Source: Candidatus Lachnoclostridium stercoravium
GTDB lineage: Bacteria > Bacillota > Clostridia > Lachnospirales > Lachnospiraceae
Direction: 5' to 3'
NCBI GenBank assembly: GCA_019118365.1
Contig: DWZA01000077.1
Span: 1-47,049, forward strand
Length of the DNA: 47,049 bases
How positions within the stretch are numbered: position 1 is the first letter of the stretch; each line of letters begins with the position of its first letter. The notes beneath the pieces were generated by a model. It saw only the letters and a list, made by a program, of their open reading frames with translations, ran no database searches and was not told the DNA's origin. Position numbers and translations under genes: made by a program. Positions 1-8,498 of this stretch are shown here, in pieces.

Positions 1-25
1 TTTTTTCTGATAATGGATTTCTCAT
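1..25 (-). CDS. PLP-dependent aminotransferase, first 8 codons only (gene runs off window)
   Basis: The Lrp-type gene stops at 22-24, and an ATG on the minus strand at 25-23 overlaps that stop (ATGA). It reads M-R-N-P-L-S-E-K before the window ends. This start resembles the N-terminus of class I/II aminotransferases that commonly follow Lrp/AsnC regulators in Clostridia. The assignment rests on eight residues plus the neighbour, so it is an inference. The 4-bp stop/start overlap suggests translational coupling to the regulator. Confidence 0.5.
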
Positions 26-504
26 GGCGTGATCAGCATCCTTTCATCCTGTTCCTCCTCGGCAATGATCGTGCCGTGGTCTTTGTATTTTTTCAAGATA
101 AAATGTGTTGCCGTACTTAAAACAGACTCCATCGGGGCAAGCTTATCGGAAACGAACTGAGCCACCTGGCGCATGGTCTTTCCTTCGATCATTACGGTAA
201 AATCATAGCCGCCGGACATCAGGTATACGGCTTCTACTTCATTGTACTGATAGATCCTCTCCGCAACCTTGTCAAAACCCATTCCTCTCTGAGGCGTTAC
301 TCTTACCTCGATCAGGGCGGTCACCTTTTCATCCCCTGTCTTATCCCAGTCGATCAGAGTATGATAACCACAGATGATCCTTTCTTTTTCCATTTCCGCT
401 ATTTCATTGGCCACAGCGACCTCGTCTTCGCCCAGAAGCGTAGCCAGATCCTTAATGTCGATCCGGCTGTTCTTTTCAATCACCGCAAGAATCTTTTCTC
501 TCAT
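22..504 (-). CDS. Lrp/AsnC-family transcriptional regulator
   Basis: This 160-residue protein has the two-part Lrp architecture. Residues 1-50 form a winged helix-turn-helix (the KILAVIEKNSRIDIKDLATLLG region). Residues ~60-145 form the RAM/ACT-like ligand and oligomerisation domain, including the run with GGYDFTVMIEG. Members sense amino acids or related metabolites and act on nearby genes. The start is supported by an AGGAGG ribosome site 8 bases upstream. It overlaps the following aminotransferase start, and that gene is its most probable target. The ligand cannot be told from the sequence. Confidence 0.9.
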   Translation of the reverse strand: MREKILAVIEKNSRIDIKDLATLLGEDEVAVANEIAEMEKERIICGYHTLIDWDKTGDEKVTALIEVRVTPQRGMGFDKVAERIYQYNEVEAVYLMSGGYDFTVMIEGKTMRQVAQFVSDKLAPMESVLSTATHFILKKYKDHGTIIAEEEQDERMLITP

Positions 505-525
505 AATTTTGCCTCCTCTATCTAA

Positions 526-1155
526 CTACTTTATATGCAATCCCGGCATATCTTCCTGCCCAGGGAAATATCCGGGAATTACTTTCTCCAGTTCATCCGG
601 CTGGGGCCGCTCCAGACAGCCCCGTCCTTCTTCCATAATGATCTCCATCTGCTTCCCCGCCTGTATCCTTCCGATCCGGACCGCCGGCATCCCTTCTTCT
701 CCAAGGCGTTCTGCCAGCTGACTTCCGTTGTCCGACACAAGAAGGAAACATCCTTCGGAAAAAAGCCGGTAAGGGTTCAGGTTAAAATACTCGCAGATTT
801 CTACCGTACTTTGCTTAACAGGAATCTGACGCAGCGTAAATTCGATCCCTACGTCATGGATCCCGGCCAGATTCCAGAGAGCCGTCAATATACCGCCTCT
901 GCCTGCCGCTTCCCACTCGGTAACTCCGAACTGTTTCCACTGCTCCAGATTCCTGCTTATCTGTTCTATCTTAGGATTGTATATCTGCAGTCCGCAGATC
1001 TCTTCCACATAAGAGGGGCTGAAATATTTTTCCAGCTCCTCTCTGTATCCCTGTGCCAGGATCAGCGCTCCTGCAAGCCCGGCAAAACCGGCGACTGTAA
1101 TATCCTGCCCCGGCTTTGCCAGGCCCATATTTTCTCTAATGATCTTTCTTCTCAT
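526..1155 (-). CDS. AIR synthase (PurM/HypE)-related protein, C-terminal domain only
   Basis: This 209-residue protein matches the C-terminal domain of the PurM/HypE/ThiL/SelD fold. It shows the glycine-rich GRGGILTALWNLA region (~residues 85-97) and the later NPYRLFSEGCFLLVS motif, which in this family contributes to the phosphate/ATP-binding groove. The N-terminal ATP-binding half found in true AIR synthase or HypE (usually above 320 residues in total) is absent. It lies between the VanW gene and the Lrp gene on the same strand, with gaps of 24 and 21 bases, so co-transcription is likely. Purine synthesis or hydrogenase maturation should not be assumed; the function is unknown. Confidence 0.65.
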   Translation of the reverse strand: MRRKIIRENMGLAKPGQDITVAGFAGLAGALILAQGYREELEKYFSPSYVEEICGLQIYNPKIEQISRNLEQWKQFGVTEWEAAGRGGILTALWNLAGIHDVGIEFTLRQIPVKQSTVEICEYFNLNPYRLFSEGCFLLVSDNGSQLAERLGEEGMPAVRIGRIQAGKQMEIIMEEGRGCLERPQPDELEKVIPGYFPGQEDMPGLHIK

Positions 1156-1179
1156 CCTGCCGTCTCTCCACTGCTTTCA

Positions 1180-2745
1180 TCAGGCTCCGGGACCCGGCGC
1201 CGGCGTTGTCTCTGGCTGCGGCGTTGGAGCCGCCTCCGGCTGCGGCGCTGGCGCAGTTTCAGGCTGCGGCGCCGGCGTTGTCTCTGGCTGCGGCGCCGGA
1301 GCTGTCTCCGGCTGCGGCATAGCCACGCCTGGTCCGCCTTCTACACCTTCTACTGGAGCTGCCGGCTGCGTCTCTGCCGGCTGTTCCGGCTGCGGCTCCA
1401 CCGGCTGCGGCGGGGCCGCCGGCCCTACCCGATAGATCGCTTTCGACGCGTTATACGTATCTGTACTGAGAAGAGTTCTTTCTACTTCCTGGCCGTCTAC
1501 TGTCACCACTTTCCAGAGCCTGGACCGCATTCCCGTATGGCTGGACTGTACCCGCACCCTGGCTCCCGGCGCAAGGCTTGGATCCACCTGCTCGATCGGA
1601 GCCCCCGGATCAGTACGGGACAGCGTCTCTGATACGTATTCCACCTTCCGGTTTTCCGGCCGCGTCTCTTTTCCGTAACAGGTAAAGGTCAGCTTCCGGC
1701 CTTCCGCATTCCCTTCTACATAAATCGGGGTGCTGTAATTATTGGTGATCTTGATATCTTTTACTGTTCCTGCGATCGCCGCATCCATGGACGGTTTTAC
1801 ATACGTTACGATCATGGAATGGTTCTGCCTCTGGGTGATCTCCAGTTCCGCCTGAAGCGCCATATTGTACAGAGTTGTAGCGATCTGGCATACGCCGCCG
1901 CCAATGCTGTCTACTACCTGGCCGCCCTGGTAAGCCGCTGCCGCCGCATAACCGTTTTCCCTGGTAAACGGCTGCATACATTCATACCCGGACAGCGTCT
2001 CTCCCGGCATGAGCACATGGCCGTTGATCTTCGCTGCGCCCACCTGGATGTTTTTTGCTCTGGAGCCGCTGCTGCTGCTGAAATCTGTGGTAAATGTTCC
2101 CAGCACATCCTGGATCGTCTCCAGATCCTCCGCTTTGATCCTTGGCTCGCTCTCTGTTATGGAAGCTTCTACATATACCGGCTCCGCCAGCCCCTGGCTG
2201 ACCGCTTCGTTTAAAGCTGCCACAGTGGCTTCAATATCTACAGTGATCCCGTTTTCCTCCGGTGTGATCACAAATTCTCCATTTTCCCTGGTGATGACCG
2301 CGTCCTTTGCCTGGCCTCCCAGCTCTGAGCTGTTCGCATTGACAAATTCCTGCACCTTTGCGCTGTCTACAGCAGTCTCTAAAGGAATATCCGAACCACT
2401 GTCCTGGATATCCTTAAACGCCATATATCTCTTTAACAGATTCCCCTCTGTCATCCCGGCTGCCGCTTCGTCCACATCCGCTTCGTTGCTCCAGGAAAAT
2501 CCCAGATCTGCCGCGGCTGTCTCCGCCGCCGTACCTCCGATCTGAAGAGTGATCTTCTGATCTTTCAATGAATCCACATAACTGCGGATCTTTTCTTTCG
2601 CCTCATCTTTCGTCAGCCCGCTGACATCCTGCCCTCCAACGGAAATACCCGCCGGGATCTCAGCCGCCCATACCGCTGTCGGCTGCCACAGCGCGATCGC
2701 CCAAGCAGCCGCCAGACTTCCCAACCACACACATTTTCTCATCAT
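1180..2745 (-). CDS. VanW-family exported cell-wall protein with G5 domain and proline-rich tail
   Basis: 521 residues. Residues 1-27 are a signal peptide. Residues ~30-200 form a peptidoglycan-binding-4-like region (KITLQIGG...DLGFSW). The VanW domain follows at ~215-345, with its GGGVCQIATTLYN signature. A G5-like domain is at ~370-445, and the tail (~460-521) is rich in Pro, Gln and Glu. Such proteins are surface-exposed and probably contact peptidoglycan; they do not by themselves give vancomycin resistance. Translation starts after GAGGAG. The tail is built from a DNA tandem repeat (separate entry). A 37-residue membrane protein is encoded immediately upstream. Confidence 0.88.
   Translation of the reverse strand: MMRKCVWLGSLAAAWAIALWQPTAVWAAEIPAGISVGGQDVSGLTKDEAKEKIRSYVDSLKDQKITLQIGGTAAETAAADLGFSWSNEADVDEAAAGMTEGNLLKRYMAFKDIQDSGSDIPLETAVDSAKVQEFVNANSSELGGQAKDAVITRENGEFVITPEENGITVDIEATVAALNEAVSQGLAEPVYVEASITESEPRIKAEDLETIQDVLGTFTTDFSSSSGSRAKNIQVGAAKINGHVLMPGETLSGYECMQPFTRENGYAAAAAYQGGQVVDSIGGGVCQIATTLYNMALQAELEITQRQNHSMIVTYVKPSMDAAIAGTVKDIKITNNYSTPIYVEGNAEGRKLTFTCYGKETRPENRKVEYVSETLSRTDPGAPIEQVDPSLAPGARVRVQSSHTGMRSRLWKVVTVDGQEVERTLLSTDTYNASKAIYRVGPAAPPQPVEPQPEQPAETQPAAPVEGVEGGPGVAMPQPETAPAPQPETTPAPQPETAPAPQPEAAPTPQPETTPAPGPGA
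1212..1307 (-). repeat. Four 24-bp tandem units coding the Pro-Gln-Glu tail of the VanW protein
   Basis: Four consecutive 24-bp units, each beginning around CTGGCTGCGGCG on the plus strand, are followed by a partial fifth unit. They encode the octapeptide P-A-P-Q-P-E-T/A-T/A. Units differ at a few bases, mostly conservative. Such in-frame repeats can change copy number and so lengthen or shorten a wall-spanning linker. Confidence 0.85.
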
Positions 2746-2767
2746 ATACTCCTCATGTTTCCCCGTT

Positions 2768-2881
2768 TTACGGCCAGAATGACAATGCCATCGGCAGCAC
2801 CATGGCTACTGCCAGCAGAATAACTACCGCCATAGCGATCGCTCTCCTGAAACCTGTTTTATTATTTTTTAAATTCATCAT
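2768..2881 (-). CDS. 37-residue single-pass membrane miniprotein
   Basis: An open frame of 37 codons starts at the ATGATG at 2881-2876. It is preceded by a strong ribosome site (AGAGGTG, 7 bases upstream). The product has a basic N-terminus (K, K, R, R in the first 13 residues) and then one hydrophobic helix from about residue 14 to the end (AIAMAVVILLAVAMVLPMA), ending S-F-W-P. This layout resembles tiny Firmicutes membrane anchors such as the stressosome partner Prli42, but no identity is claimed. The stop lies 23 bp before the VanW start, so the two are probably co-transcribed. Confidence 0.65.
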   Translation of the reverse strand: MMNLKNNKTGFRRAIAMAVVILLAVAMVLPMALSFWP

Positions 2882-2900
2882 CGTTTATCACCTCTTTTTT

Positions 2901-2923
2901 TCACGCCGTTCTGAACGGTTACC
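2901..2923. repeat. Partial copy of the dispersed palindromic repeat
   Basis: The 23 bases match one end of the repeat family described at 10203-10352 (TTCACGCCGTYCTGAAC... type). It lies between nth and the miniprotein gene, in a short AT-rich spacer. Confidence 0.5.
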
Positions 2924-2968
2924 GCTATTTTATGATATTTTAATTAATACCGCAAGTACTATTTTGCC

Positions 2969-3622
2969 TCAGTTTCTGCGGTCCGGACAGCATTCCCGCA
3001 AAAAACACTCCCCGCATTTGGGGTTCCTGGCCGTGCAGATCGTCCGCCCCAGGGTAATGATATGAATGTTCCACAGGATCCAGTGATCCTTTGGCAAAAC
3101 TTCCATCAGTTCCTGTTCGATCTTTTCCGGTTCTTCCGACTCTGCCAGCCCCAGCTTCCTGGAGATCCGCTTTACATGGGTATCCACCACGATGCTCGGC
3201 TCATGGTAGATATTTCCCCGGATAACGTTCGCCGTTTTCCTGCCCACTCCTGCAAGAGCCGTCAGCTCCTCTAATGTCCTCGGCACCTGCCCTCCGTATT
3301 TTTCCACCAGAGTTTTGCAGCAGGAAATAATATTCTTCGCTTTCATATGGTAAAATCCGATGGAACGGATATCATTTTCCAGCTCTTTTAAGTCTGCCGC
3401 CGCAAATTTTTCCAGAGTATCGTATTTTTTAAACAGGTCTGCGGTGACGATATTCACCCTGGCGTCTGTGCACTGGGCGCTTAAGATCACTGCGATCAGA
3501 AGCTGCCAGGGCGTTTCGTGGTTCAGATAGCACCGGTACTCTGTCCCGTACTCCTGGTCCAAAAGCTCCAGGATCCTCTTTACCCGCCTATCTCTCTCTT
3601 CTTTTGTTTCTTTCTTATCCAT
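2969..3622 (-). CDS. nth: Endonuclease III, DNA glycosylase/AP lyase
   Basis: Base-excision repair enzyme that removes oxidised pyrimidines and cleaves the abasic site. The helix-hairpin-helix (LTALAGVGRKTANVI) carries the catalytic Lys. The catalytic Asp is in VVDTHVKRISRKLG. The C-terminal [4Fe-4S] cluster motif C-x6-C-x2-C-x5-C is complete. The chosen start (ATG at 3622, after GGGAGAAG) gives 217 residues, close to the usual 211. A longer frame from 3661 adds 13 residues that lie inside the upstream gene. The start overlaps the radical SAM stop by 8 bp. Confidence 0.95.
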   Translation of the reverse strand: MDKKETKEERDRRVKRILELLDQEYGTEYRCYLNHETPWQLLIAVILSAQCTDARVNIVTADLFKKYDTLEKFAAADLKELENDIRSIGFYHMKAKNIISCCKTLVEKYGGQVPRTLEELTALAGVGRKTANVIRGNIYHEPSIVVDTHVKRISRKLGLAESEEPEKIEQELMEVLPKDHWILWNIHIITLGRTICTARNPKCGECFLRECCPDRRN

Positions 3623-5360
3623 TTTCTTCTCCCGCGTCAGAAAGCTCCTGCGCCTTTCCATTATAGTCTATAGGATCCCGCTCCTCATAATCAAAAAGGA
3701 TCTTCCTGCCGTCTTCCATTCTTTCAATATGGACCATCCGCCTGTCTTTCTGCCTGTGACGGCGGAAATATCCGTCGTAAAGCGGTTTGATCTCTTCTTT
3801 CCAGGCCGTCTGGTCTGAGGCGAAATAAGGCCTGCTCTTTACATTTTCTCTTAAGTACAGGTCGTATATCAGAAGATCCCGGTATCGCCCCAGCTCCTTC
3901 TCTGGCTTTAAGCTCTCTATAAACTGATACAGGATCTCGTATCTTGCGATCCTGCTGTGTTTTGCCCCGTAAAGGTTTTTCTCCTCGTAATGATCCGCCA
4001 GGCTTTCAAACATGGCGAAGGGCGACGGAAATTCCTGCTCCAGCGCCTTTAACGTGTGGATGAACTGGCGGCTGTTATAGTATACTTCCACCATCTCTTC
4101 CACGCCCTTCAGCCGTATCACGTCCCCATATGACAGCCATCTGGTAGAAAGGACTTCGTAAGGAGGCTCTGACCGGTAAAGGAGGCCGTAGCTCTCTGCC
4201 ATTTCCTCCATATAAGAGCCTTTCAGTACCTTTAAAAATCCCAGCTGCAGCTCGTCCGGCTCCATCGCGTATACCTGGCAGAAGGATCTTCCGAAGCTTT
4301 CGTAATCTTCAAAGGGAAGGCCTGCGATCAGGTCCAAATGCTGATGGACGCGGCGGCTTTTCTTTATCCGGCCCACAGCCTTTTTAAGCTTATCCAGGTC
4401 TGTCCTGCGCCGTATCTCCCGGATCGTATCCGGATTGGCGGTCTGCACCCCGATCTCCAGCTGGATAAGCCCCGGCCGCAGCGTTTCCAGCAGTTCCAAC
4501 TCTTCCTCATCCAGCAGATCCGCTGATATCTCAAAATGGAAATTTGTGATCCCGTTGTCATGATCCCTGATATGCTTCCAGACCGCCATAGCATGGTCCT
4601 TCCTGCAGTTAAACGTCCGGTCCACAAACTTTACCTGGGGAACTTTGTGATCCAGGAAAAAATCCAGTTCTTTTTTTACCAGTTCGATGCTCCGAAAGCG
4701 CACCTTTTTCTCAATAGAAGACAGGCAGTAACTGCAGGAAAAAGGGCAGCCGCGGCTGCTCTCGTAGTAAATGATCCTGTTTTCAAACCCGGCCAGATCG
4801 CCGTAAGCAAAGGGAATATCGTCCATATCCAGGAAAGGAGCGGGATCGTTTTCGGCAGCTTGTTCTTTTCCGCCTTCTTTCATAAGCCGGACGGCTGTTC
4901 CTGAAAAAGCGGAGGCTTTTTTACTGATCTCCTCTTCGGACGCCGGTCTTCCCTCCGCCCCTTCTATCTTCTGATATTCTTCCAGCAGCCTGGCAAAGGT
5001 TTCTTCTCCCTCTCCGATCATTACCCCTGTCACTTCTCTGTGATCTTCCAGGATCCTTCTGGCGCAGTAGGAGACTTCCGGCCCTCCCAGCCAGATATGG
5101 GTCCGTGGAAGGACCTTCTTCATATCCTTTACCAGCTCCATCACATAAGAAATATTCCAGATATAGCAGGAAAATCCCACTGCATCCGGTTTTCTTTTAT
5201 AGATGTCTTCCAGGATATGCTCCATCTGGTGATTGATCGTATATTCCCCGATCTCCACCTGGACTTTCCGCGCCCTTGGAGCGGCGTACTGCTTCAGGCT
5301 GTAGACTCCCAGGTTGGAATGGATATATTTTGCGTTAATGGCTGCCAGTAAAAATTTCAT
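3615..5360 (-). CDS. B12-binding-domain radical SAM protein (DUF4080 type)
   Basis: 581 residues. The N-terminal ~130 residues resemble a cobalamin-binding Rossmann domain (IHSNLGVYSLKQ; DAVGFSCYIWNISYV; HIWLGGPEVS). The radical SAM core follows, with C-x3-C-x2-C in CPFSCSYC at ~residue 207. The C-terminal ~200 residues match the arrangement of DUF4080 proteins, which are widespread in Firmicutes and of unknown reaction. It starts 3 bp after the dCMP deaminase stop and overlaps nth, so these genes are one transcriptional unit. The substrate is unknown; methyl transfer or tRNA modification are only guesses. Confidence 0.88.
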   Translation of the reverse strand: MKFLLAAINAKYIHSNLGVYSLKQYAAPRARKVQVEIGEYTINHQMEHILEDIYKRKPDAVGFSCYIWNISYVMELVKDMKKVLPRTHIWLGGPEVSYCARRILEDHREVTGVMIGEGEETFARLLEEYQKIEGAEGRPASEEEISKKASAFSGTAVRLMKEGGKEQAAENDPAPFLDMDDIPFAYGDLAGFENRIIYYESSRGCPFSCSYCLSSIEKKVRFRSIELVKKELDFFLDHKVPQVKFVDRTFNCRKDHAMAVWKHIRDHDNGITNFHFEISADLLDEEELELLETLRPGLIQLEIGVQTANPDTIREIRRRTDLDKLKKAVGRIKKSRRVHQHLDLIAGLPFEDYESFGRSFCQVYAMEPDELQLGFLKVLKGSYMEEMAESYGLLYRSEPPYEVLSTRWLSYGDVIRLKGVEEMVEVYYNSRQFIHTLKALEQEFPSPFAMFESLADHYEEKNLYGAKHSRIARYEILYQFIESLKPEKELGRYRDLLIYDLYLRENVKSRPYFASDQTAWKEEIKPLYDGYFRRHRQKDRRMVHIERMEDGRKILFDYEERDPIDYNGKAQELSDAGEENG

Positions 5361-5363
5361 TTT

Positions 5364-5858
5364 CTATACTTCCAGTTCTATCTTTCTTCCTGTGGGCTGA
5401 TACTGATAATATCTTACGCCGGCGGCGTTGAGCATACGCTTGGACGCCCGTACCCCCGGAGTATCCGCATACTTGTCCTCCTTATAGACAAGGGTCTTGA
5501 TCCCGGACTGGATGATCGCCTTCGCGCATTCATTGCAGGGGAAAAGCGTCACATACAGCTTGCTTCCTTCCAGGCTTCCGCCCCGGTAGTTTAAGATCGC
5601 GTTCAGTTCGCTGTGGGTAGTATAAAAATACTTCGCGTTATACGGATCGTCCTTTTCATGCTCTTTTCCCCATGGAAACTCGTCGTCGGAGCAGCCTTTG
5701 GGAAATCCATTATAGCCAATGGAAAGAATCTTATTATCCTGGCTGACGATACATGATCCCACCTGAGTATTGGGATCCTTGGATCTCTTTGCCGCCAGCA
5801 TGGACACTCCCATAAAATATTCATCCCATGTGATATAATCCTGTCTTTTCTCTGTCAT
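5364..5858 (-). CDS. comEB: Deoxycytidylate (dCMP) deaminase family, ComEB-like
   Basis: 164-residue cytidine-deaminase-fold zinc enzyme. Zinc is bound by His in THSELNAI, whose Glu is the proton shuttle, and by the two Cys in FPCNECAKAI. These enzymes convert dCMP to dUMP for thymidylate synthesis. Length and motif order match full-length ComEB/dCMP deaminase. A dispersed palindromic repeat (5881-6020) sits directly upstream. The next gene downstream starts after 3 bp. Confidence 0.92.
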   Translation of the reverse strand: MTEKRQDYITWDEYFMGVSMLAAKRSKDPNTQVGSCIVSQDNKILSIGYNGFPKGCSDDEFPWGKEHEKDDPYNAKYFYTTHSELNAILNYRGGSLEGSKLYVTLFPCNECAKAIIQSGIKTLVYKEDKYADTPGVRASKRMLNAAGVRYYQYQPTGRKIELEV

Positions 5859-5880
5859 TTGTCCTTCTCCTTTTTTCTGT

Positions 5881-6020
5881 AATAGTTCAGGACTGCGGGA
5901 AAACAGGCATTAAGCCTGCTTATAAGCCTGCTTTTGCCCCTGTTTTCACATCGAACGGACGTCCGATGCTTCTTGCCCGGCCCCAGGCCGGGAAAGAAGA
6001 TGTGCCGTCCTGAGCAGTTC
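5881..6020. repeat. Full copy A of the dispersed palindromic repeat
   Basis: About 140 bp with imperfect terminal inverted repeats (GTTCAGGACTGC ... GCCGTCCTGAGCAGTT). Internal palindromes are GCATTAAGCCTGCTTATAAGC, GGACGGACGTCC-type, and a CTTCTTGCCCGGCC/GGCCGGGAAAGAAG hairpin. It shares its modules with copies B (inverted) and C. It fills the gap between sua5 and the dCMP deaminase gene. Confidence 0.85.
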
Positions 6021-6025
6021 TTTTT

Positions 6026-7198
6026 TTAGATCTTTACGATCTTGTGTCCTGCGGCCTTTGTAAGACGGTTCATGATCGCCTGTCCCAGCTGCGTTCTGGA
6101 AAATCCCTCTGATACGATATAGTCTACCCCCAAATCGTCAAATTCCCTCAGTACGCGGTAGAGATTGTGCGCGATCGTCTCTTCTTTTGCACGGATCCCC
6201 ATGCTGCGGACCGCGTAAAACAGTCCGTCGTCCTCTACATATTCGCTCCGTGTCTCATCCGTACAGATCACGCCTACTTTCAGGCCCTTTCCCGCCGCTT
6301 CTTCAGCCAGCTTATCCACTTCTAAGGCCAGCAGATAATCTTCCGGACGGATAGACGGGCATTTTGCCTGATCGGCGATCCTTTGTTCCACTTCTTTTAC
6401 AAAAGCTCCTTCTTTGTCTTCCAGTTTCTCTCTTGTTTCATCGGAAAGTTCCACCAGGACCATGTCTGCTTTCGGCGCGTAATGGCGGTACTTCATCCCC
6501 GGCGCCTTTGGATGCATATCCGGCCTCATAGGGCCTGTGATCGCCGGGTCGATCTTCACTTCTCCCAGCAGATCTTTAAGCATCTCCATGGTGATCGCCC
6601 CTGGCCTGAGTACTACTGGGACGTCCTCCGTCACATCCACGATCGTCGATTCCACCCCGATCCCGACCGGGCCTCCGTCCAGGATCATCTCGATCCTTCC
6701 ATTCATATCCTCCCACACGTGATCCGCAGTGGTAGGGCTTGGCCTGCCGGACAGATTGGCGCTGGGCGCCGCTACTGGAACGCCCGCCAGAGCGATCATC
6801 CGGTTAGCGATCCTGTCGCTTGGCATACGGATCGCTACTGTGTCCAGGCCGCCTGTGGTCCCGTAAGGCACGATCCCGCTTTTCCAGAAAATGATCGTCA
6901 ACGGCCCCGGCCAATATGCCTCCATCAGTTTTCTTCCCGCTTCCGGGATCTCCTTTACAAGAGGCTTCACCTGGTCGATCGATGCGATATGAGCGATCAG
7001 CGGGTTGTCCGACGGCCTGCCTTTTGCAGCATAGATCTTCTTTGCCGCCTCTTCATCCAGGGCATTTGCTCCCAGTCCGTATACCGTCTCTGTAGGGAAA
7101 GCCACAAGGCCTCCTTCCCTGAGGATGCGGGCCGCTTCCAAAAGGTCTTCATCCCTGATATCATTTTTATCTATAAGGATACGTTTCGTTTCCATCAT
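6026..7198 (-). CDS. tsaC: Threonylcarbamoyl-AMP synthase (YrdC domain plus Sua5 C-terminal domain)
   Basis: Makes threonylcarbamoyl-AMP for the t6A37 modification of ANN-reading tRNAs. The YrdC domain (~residues 12-205) has the FPTETVYGLGANA and KGRPSDNPL signatures and the APSANLSGRPSPT loop. The C-terminal ~170 residues form the Sua5 domain joined by a linker (PGMKYRHYAPKA). 390 residues is somewhat longer than the ~340-350 typical for Sua5. GAGGGG precedes two in-frame ATGs (7198 and 7195), and either could be the start. The gene is divergent from asnA. Confidence 0.93.
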   Translation of the reverse strand: MMETKRILIDKNDIRDEDLLEAARILREGGLVAFPTETVYGLGANALDEEAAKKIYAAKGRPSDNPLIAHIASIDQVKPLVKEIPEAGRKLMEAYWPGPLTIIFWKSGIVPYGTTGGLDTVAIRMPSDRIANRMIALAGVPVAAPSANLSGRPSPTTADHVWEDMNGRIEMILDGGPVGIGVESTIVDVTEDVPVVLRPGAITMEMLKDLLGEVKIDPAITGPMRPDMHPKAPGMKYRHYAPKADMVLVELSDETREKLEDKEGAFVKEVEQRIADQAKCPSIRPEDYLLALEVDKLAEEAAGKGLKVGVICTDETRSEYVEDDGLFYAVRSMGIRAKEETIAHNLYRVLREFDDLGVDYIVSEGFSRTQLGQAIMNRLTKAAGHKIVKI

Positions 7199-7267
7199 AA
7201 TCCCCTCTTAAACGTCTGAACTTTAACTCCCATCATAACACAACGGCCCGCGGCGCGCAAGAATTGC

Positions 7268-7296
7268 TTGCATTCTAAAAGGGATTCTGCTAAGAT
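7268..7296 (+). promoter_or_regulatory. Sigma-A-type promoter for asnA
   Basis: TTGCAT at 7268-7273, a 17-bp spacer and TAAGAT at 7291-7296. It lies 55 bp before the asnA start, in the divergent gap with sua5. This is a motif match only. The leader is too short for a riboswitch or T-box. Confidence 0.55.
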
Positions 7297-7350
7297 AAGG
7301 AACATATTGTAAACAGCAGTTGTATTTTTTAGATCAGGAGGCAAATCCAT

Positions 7351-8358
7351 ATGTCACTTATCATCCCAAAAGACTACGATCCGAAGCTGACTGTCCGTCA
7401 GACTCAGGAAGCCATCAAATATATCCGCGACACGTTTCAGAAAGAATTCGGCAAGGAGATGAACCTGGAACGTATCTCCGCTCCTCTTTTTGTCACACAG
7501 AGTTCCGGATTAAACGATGACTTAAACGGCGTGGAGCGCCCGGTTTCTTTTGATATGGCCGGGATCCCAGGCGAGACGATCCAGGTTGTGCATTCTCTGG
7601 CCAAGTGGAAACGTATGGCGCTGCATCAGTACGGCTTTCAGCCTGGCGAGGGCCTTTATACCAACATGAACGCTATCCGCCGGGACGAAGAGCTTGATAA
7701 TCTCCATTCCTGCTACGTGGATCAGTGGGACTGGGAAAAGGTCATCACAAAGGAAGAGCGCACAATAGAGACTCTGGAATCCACTGTGCGCGTTATTTTC
7801 AAGATCATCAAACATATGCAGCATGAGGTATGGTATAAATACCCGGAAGCAGTAAAACACCTTCCAAAGGACATTACTTTCATTACTACTCAGGAACTGG
7901 AAGACCGTTATCCTGATAAGACTCCAAAGGAGCGGGAGAATCTGATCACCCAGGAATACGGCTGCGTCTTCCTGATGAAGATCGGCGATAAGCTGGCAAG
8001 CGGCAAGCCTCACGACGGCCGCGCCCCGGACTATGACGACTGGGCTTTAAACGGCGACATCCTGTTCTGGTTTGAGAACTTAAACTGCGCTCTGGAGATC
8101 TCCAGCATGGGCATCCGCGTTGACGAGGTTTCCCTTCACCAACAGCTGGAAAAGGCAGGCTGCCTGGAAAGAGAGCGTTTCCCATATCACCAGATGATCT
8201 TAAACGGAGAGCTTCCATATACGATCGGCGGCGGTATCGGCCAGTCCCGTCTGTGCATGCTCCTGTTAGACCGCGCCCATATCGGCGAGGTACAGGCAAG
8301 CCTGTGGCCGGATGGCATGAGACAGGAATGCGAAAAACACAACATCATTCTTTTATAA
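7351..8358 (+). CDS. asnA: Aspartate--ammonia ligase (asparagine synthetase A)
   Basis: ATP-dependent amidation of aspartate with ammonia to asparagine, using a class II aminoacyl-tRNA-synthetase-like fold. The family shows [17 protein letters not shown] near residue 50, [12 protein letters not shown] near 105, and the C-terminal motif 3 [14 protein letters not shown]. At 335 residues it is full length. The start follows AGGAGGCAAATCCAT. It is a stand-alone plus-strand gene, ended by a repeat and a bidirectional terminator shared with the convergent KDG kinase gene. Confidence 0.97.
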   Translation: MSLIIPKDYDPKLTVRQTQEAIKYIRDTFQKEFGKEMNLERISAPLFVTQSSGLNDDLNGVERPVSFDMAGIPGETIQVVHSLAKWKRMALHQYGFQPGEGLYTNMNAIRRDEELDNLHSCYVDQWDWEKVITKEERTIETLESTVRVIFKIIKHMQHEVWYKYPEAVKHLPKDITFITTQELEDRYPDKTPKERENLITQEYGCVFLMKIGDKLASGKPHDGRAPDYDDWALNGDILFWFENLNCALEISSMGIRVDEVSLHQQLEKAGCLERERFPYHQMILNGELPYTIGGGIGQSRLCMLLLDRAHIGEVQASLWPDGMRQECEKHNIILL

Positions 8359-8365
8359 TGGGAAA

Positions 8366-8393
8366 TAACAGTTCAGGACGGCGTGAACAGTTA
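8366..8393. repeat. Minimal copy of the dispersed palindrome
   Basis: AACAGTTCA / TGAACAGTT-type arms flank GGACGGCG. It is the terminal module of the larger repeats with the interior missing, 8 bp after the asnA stop. Confidence 0.65.
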
Positions 8394-8427
8394 CAACGGA
8401 AATAAAATAGCGCTGCAGGAAGCGAAC

Positions 8428-8490
8428 AAAAAAGGCCATTCTGGAGTAAACACGGCAATCAAAGCCGCTTTGCTTCAGAATGGTCTTTTT
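8428..8490. terminator. Bidirectional terminator between asnA and the KDG kinase gene
   Basis: The stem GGCCATTCTG (8434-8443) pairs with CAGAATGGTC (8476-8485). It is flanked by A6 on the left and T5 on the right, so it can act for both convergent genes. The loop is 32 nt and itself partly paired. Confidence 0.75.
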
Positions 8491-8498
8491 AGCGATAT

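Noticed and set aside
1139-1435. Gly/Ala/Cys-rich plus-strand frame opposite the VanW tail
   Set aside because: It is the complement of the in-frame Pro-Gln-Glu repeat of the VanW gene; composition follows from the repeat and there is no ribosome site.
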